DNA from: an uncultured Gammaproteobacteria bacterium
GTDB taxonomy: Bacteria > Pseudomonadota > Gammaproteobacteria > HK1
Length of the DNA: 64,000 nucleotides
NCBI GenBank assembly: GCA_947258715.1
Contig: CAMYJH010000022.1
Span: forward strand, 96,181 to 160,180
Direction of reading: 5' to 3'
The position numbers were made by a program, and so were the translations under genes. The notes below the pieces were generated by a model. That model did not search any database and had not been told where the DNA came from. It worked only from the letters and a program-made list of their open reading frames with translations. Shown in pieces: positions 61,938 to 64,000 of the stretch; the first letter of the stretch is position 1; each line of letters begins with the position of its first letter.

Positions 61938-62414
61938 ATGGCGCTGGACCGCTGGGTTGCGATCCTCTTTCTGATCATCTCCCTGGTTTACGGCTATGCA
62001 GCCTACAACTATCCGCTGCTGCCGTTCGAACGGAACATGGCTTTCCTCCCGAACACGCTCCCGATGGCTTTGAGCGTGCTCGGGGTGATCGCGGCACTGG
62101 TGATTCTCTTCGCACCGAGGGCGCCGTCCGACCCGGACGGCCTCGGTGACATCGACCGGGCGCAGCTCAGAGAGTTCAAGATTGGGCAGACTCTGGGTCT
62201 CGTGGGCGCGATGGTGCTGTACGCGCTGTTGCTGCGCCCGATCGGCTTCCTGGCCGCGACCACACTATTCATCGCCGGCACGAGCATCATCCTCGGTGAG
62301 CGCAAGTTCCACGTGTTAATCCCGATAGCGGCCGTGACCGCGGGTGGAATCTGGTATCTGGTGCAGGAAACACTCGGGATCTTTTTGCGGCCGTGGCCGG
62401 CGTTCCTGTCCTGA
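61938..62414 (+). CDS. tctB: TctB-family small membrane protein
   Basis: The 158-residue inner-membrane protein has four hydrophobic segments (about 6-25, 38-58, 84-104, 125-145), as in TctB. AGAGGAGGGA precedes the ATG at 61938. It forms the transport complex with TctA, which starts 33 bases later. The length is normal for the family. Confidence 0.9.
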   Translation: MALDRWVAILFLIISLVYGYAAYNYPLLPFERNMAFLPNTLPMALSVLGVIAALVILFAPRAPSDPDGLGDIDRAQLREFKIGQTLGLVGAMVLYALLLRPIGFLAATTLFIAGTSIILGERKFHVLIPIAAVTAGGIWYLVQETLGIFLRPWPAFLS

Positions 62415-62446
62415 GCGCAATTTCACCGGTAGCGAGGTTCGAAACC

Positions 62447-63985
62447 ATGTTCGAAGGCGTCATGCAGGGGCTCAGCACGGCCCTATCGGTACAGAACCTT
62501 TTCATGGTCCTGGCCGGGTGCCTGATCGGCACCTTCATCGGCATGCTGCCCGGCTTGGGCCCGATGTCGATCATCGCCATTATGATCCCGGTGGCAATCA
62601 GCGTCGGCGATCCGGCGGCTGCGCTAATCATGCTGGCGGGTGTGTACTACGGCGCCATCTTCGGCGGCTCGACGTCGTCGATCCTCATTAACGCGCCGGG
62701 TGTCGCAGGCACCGTGGCGACATCCTTCGACGGATACCCGATGGCGCGAAAAGGTCAAGCCGGCAAGGCGCTGGCTATAGCCGCCATCTCGTCGTTCTGC
62801 GGTGGAACGATTGGTGTCGTCCTTCTGTTCGGTTTTGCCCCCGCGCTCGCCACCGTCGCGTTGCTGTTCCACTCGGCGGAATACTTCGCATTGATGGTGG
62901 TCGGCTTGTCGGCCATCGCCGCGTTCGCCGGTACCGGCAAGGTGGCGAAGGCATTGCTGATGACCATCGTCGGGTTGATGATGGCAACCGTTGGCGAGTC
63001 GGCGTTGTTCAACGCGCCGCGCTTCACCATGGGTATCCAGGACCTTCAATCCGGTTTCAGCTTTGTCACTCTGGCAATGGCGATGTTCGCGTTACCGGAA
63101 GCCTTCCACATGGTGCTCGACCCCAAGCGTAGCAAACGTGGCGATGGCACGAGCGGCGAGATCAAAGGCCTCATGATCACTAAGGACGAGGCCAAGAGCA
63201 TCGCACCGGTAATCGGTCGTCAGTCGATCCAGGGGTTTCTGATCGGCGTGATGCCCGGCGCCGGCGCCACGATTGCTTCGTTCCTCGGCTACGCGGTCGA
63301 GCGCAACATTGCCAAGGGCGAAGAGCAGGAGCAGTTCGGCAAAGGCTCGATCAAAGGACTCGCTGCCCCGGAAACCGCCAACAACGCCGCTTGCACCGGT
63401 TCATTCGTGCCGCTGCTGACGCTCGGGATCCCGGGCTCCGGTACCACCGCGATCCTGCTGGGCGCATTGATAGCGCTGAACGTCGCACCGGGCCCGCGCT
63501 TGATGATCGACCGGCCTGAAATCTTCTGGGCGGTGATCGTGTCCATGTACCTTGGGAACCTGGTCCTGCTGATCCTCAACCTGCCGCTGATCCCCTACAT
63601 CGCGAAGGTGCTGGCTGTACCACGCAATTACCTGATCCCGTTTATCCTGTTTTTCACCCTCATGGGGTCTTACATCGGGCAGAACAACCCCACCGAGTTG
63701 CTGATCCTGGTCGGGCTCGGAGTCTGCGCGACCATCGTCAGGTTTGCCGACTACCCATTGGCGCCCCTGCTTATTGGATTCATCTTAGGTGGCATGCTTG
63801 AGGACAACTTCGCACGGGCCGTGAACATCACCGACGGCGTGTCTTTCATGTGGGGACGTCCCGGAACGTTGGCGCTATTGATAATCGGCGTGGGGTTGAT
63901 CTTCCTTCCCGCCTGGCGGAGGCGCCGTGCATTCGCGCGCGAGCGCGCCTTGGTTCGCCAAAAGGGTATCGCAGACAGTAGCTGA
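62447..63985 (+). CDS. tctA: TctA-family large permease
   Basis: The 512-residue polytopic protein has TctA motifs MLPGLGPMSIIAIM, YYGAIFGGSTSSILINAPG and LTLGIPGSGTTAILLGAL. It is the transporting subunit of a tripartite tricarboxylate system. I chose the ATG at 62447 (MFEGVMQGL), with GAGG 9 bases upstream; an upstream GTG is less likely. It ends 15 bases before the window's end. Confidence 0.93.
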   Translation: MFEGVMQGLSTALSVQNLFMVLAGCLIGTFIGMLPGLGPMSIIAIMIPVAISVGDPAAALIMLAGVYYGAIFGGSTSSILINAPGVAGTVATSFDGYPMARKGQAGKALAIAAISSFCGGTIGVVLLFGFAPALATVALLFHSAEYFALMVVGLSAIAAFAGTGKVAKALLMTIVGLMMATVGESALFNAPRFTMGIQDLQSGFSFVTLAMAMFALPEAFHMVLDPKRSKRGDGTSGEIKGLMITKDEAKSIAPVIGRQSIQGFLIGVMPGAGATIASFLGYAVERNIAKGEEQEQFGKGSIKGLAAPETANNAACTGSFVPLLTLGIPGSGTTAILLGALIALNVAPGPRLMIDRPEIFWAVIVSMYLGNLVLLILNLPLIPYIAKVLAVPRNYLIPFILFFTLMGSYIGQNNPTELLILVGLGVCATIVRFADYPLAPLLIGFILGGMLEDNFARAVNITDGVSFMWGRPGTLALLIIGVGLIFLPAWRRRRAFARERALVRQKGIADSS

Positions 63986-64000
63986 GAGGCGGCCCTTGGC

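Overview
The window is GC-rich, densely coded chromosomal DNA from a Gram-negative bacterium. Outer-membrane lipoproteins, TRAP and tripartite tricarboxylate (TTT) transporters, a sigma-54 enhancer-binding protein, a GGDEF-EAL protein and proteobacterial palindromic repeats point to a proteobacterium, most likely a gammaproteobacterium. The genus cannot be named from sequence alone.

Region 1 (1-18.9 kb) looks like a locus for uptake and catabolism of amines or amino acids. A plus-strand run holds an SDR dehydrogenase, a class-III aminotransferase, a zinc metallopeptidase and an ATP-grasp ligase. It ends at a strong hairpin facing a peptide deformylase-like gene and a two-component system. A minus-strand run follows: a glutamine-synthetase-like enzyme, an SDR, an aldehyde dehydrogenase, an iron alcohol dehydrogenase, a second aldehyde dehydrogenase and a DUF1989 protein. 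Divergent from it is a DctP-DctQ-DctM TRAP importer. The set fits amine capture, gamma-glutamylation or transamination, and aldehyde oxidation.

Region 2 (18.9-32.4 kb) is mixed: an AI-2E permease, glutamine-dependent NAD synthetase, a hydrolase, a TPR/NTF2-like periplasmic protein, a methyltransferase, two MFS transporters, a dimethylglycine/sarcosine dehydrogenase, and small STAS-like and Kazal-like proteins. Its intergenic gaps are crowded with palindromic repeats, a 43-bp tandem array and an IS481-type transposase stub.

Region 3 (32.5-40.5 kb) pairs a PAS-GAF-GAF-AAA-Fis sigma-54 activator with a divergent operon (outer-membrane lipoprotein and two secreted MBL-fold hydrolases). A well-formed -24/-12 promoter precedes that operon. 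Behind it is a graveyard: a third MBL fragment, a truncated cysteine-rich-repeat gene, a MITE-like element, and then a nucleotidyltransferase/CopG-type toxin-antitoxin pair under a perfect 20-bp palindrome.

Region 4 (41.2-47.3 kb) is an envelope/metal-uptake operon: a large unknown exported protein, a DUF2092 protein, an Arg-repeat protein, an ABC ATPase, an FtsX-like permease and a ZnuA-like binding protein. It resembles Zrg-type zinc uptake more than ZnuABC. A GGDEF-EAL protein and a TAXI binding protein follow on the other strand.

Region 5 (51.7-59.9 kb) is the best candidate for an undescribed system. It holds an orphan OmpR-type regulator, two unknown exported proteins, a TolQ/ExbB-like channel, an ExbD/TolR-like partner, a DUF4384-like lipoprotein, a membrane-anchored protein and a lytic transglycosylase. 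Two YcfJ-like proteins bracket the set. Together they suggest a proton-motive-force-driven, wall-remodelling envelope machine.

Region 6 (60.4-64 kb) begins with a 3' fragment of a tRNA-Pro(CGG) gene, a typical island boundary, followed by a TctC-TctB-TctA tricarboxylate-type transporter operon.
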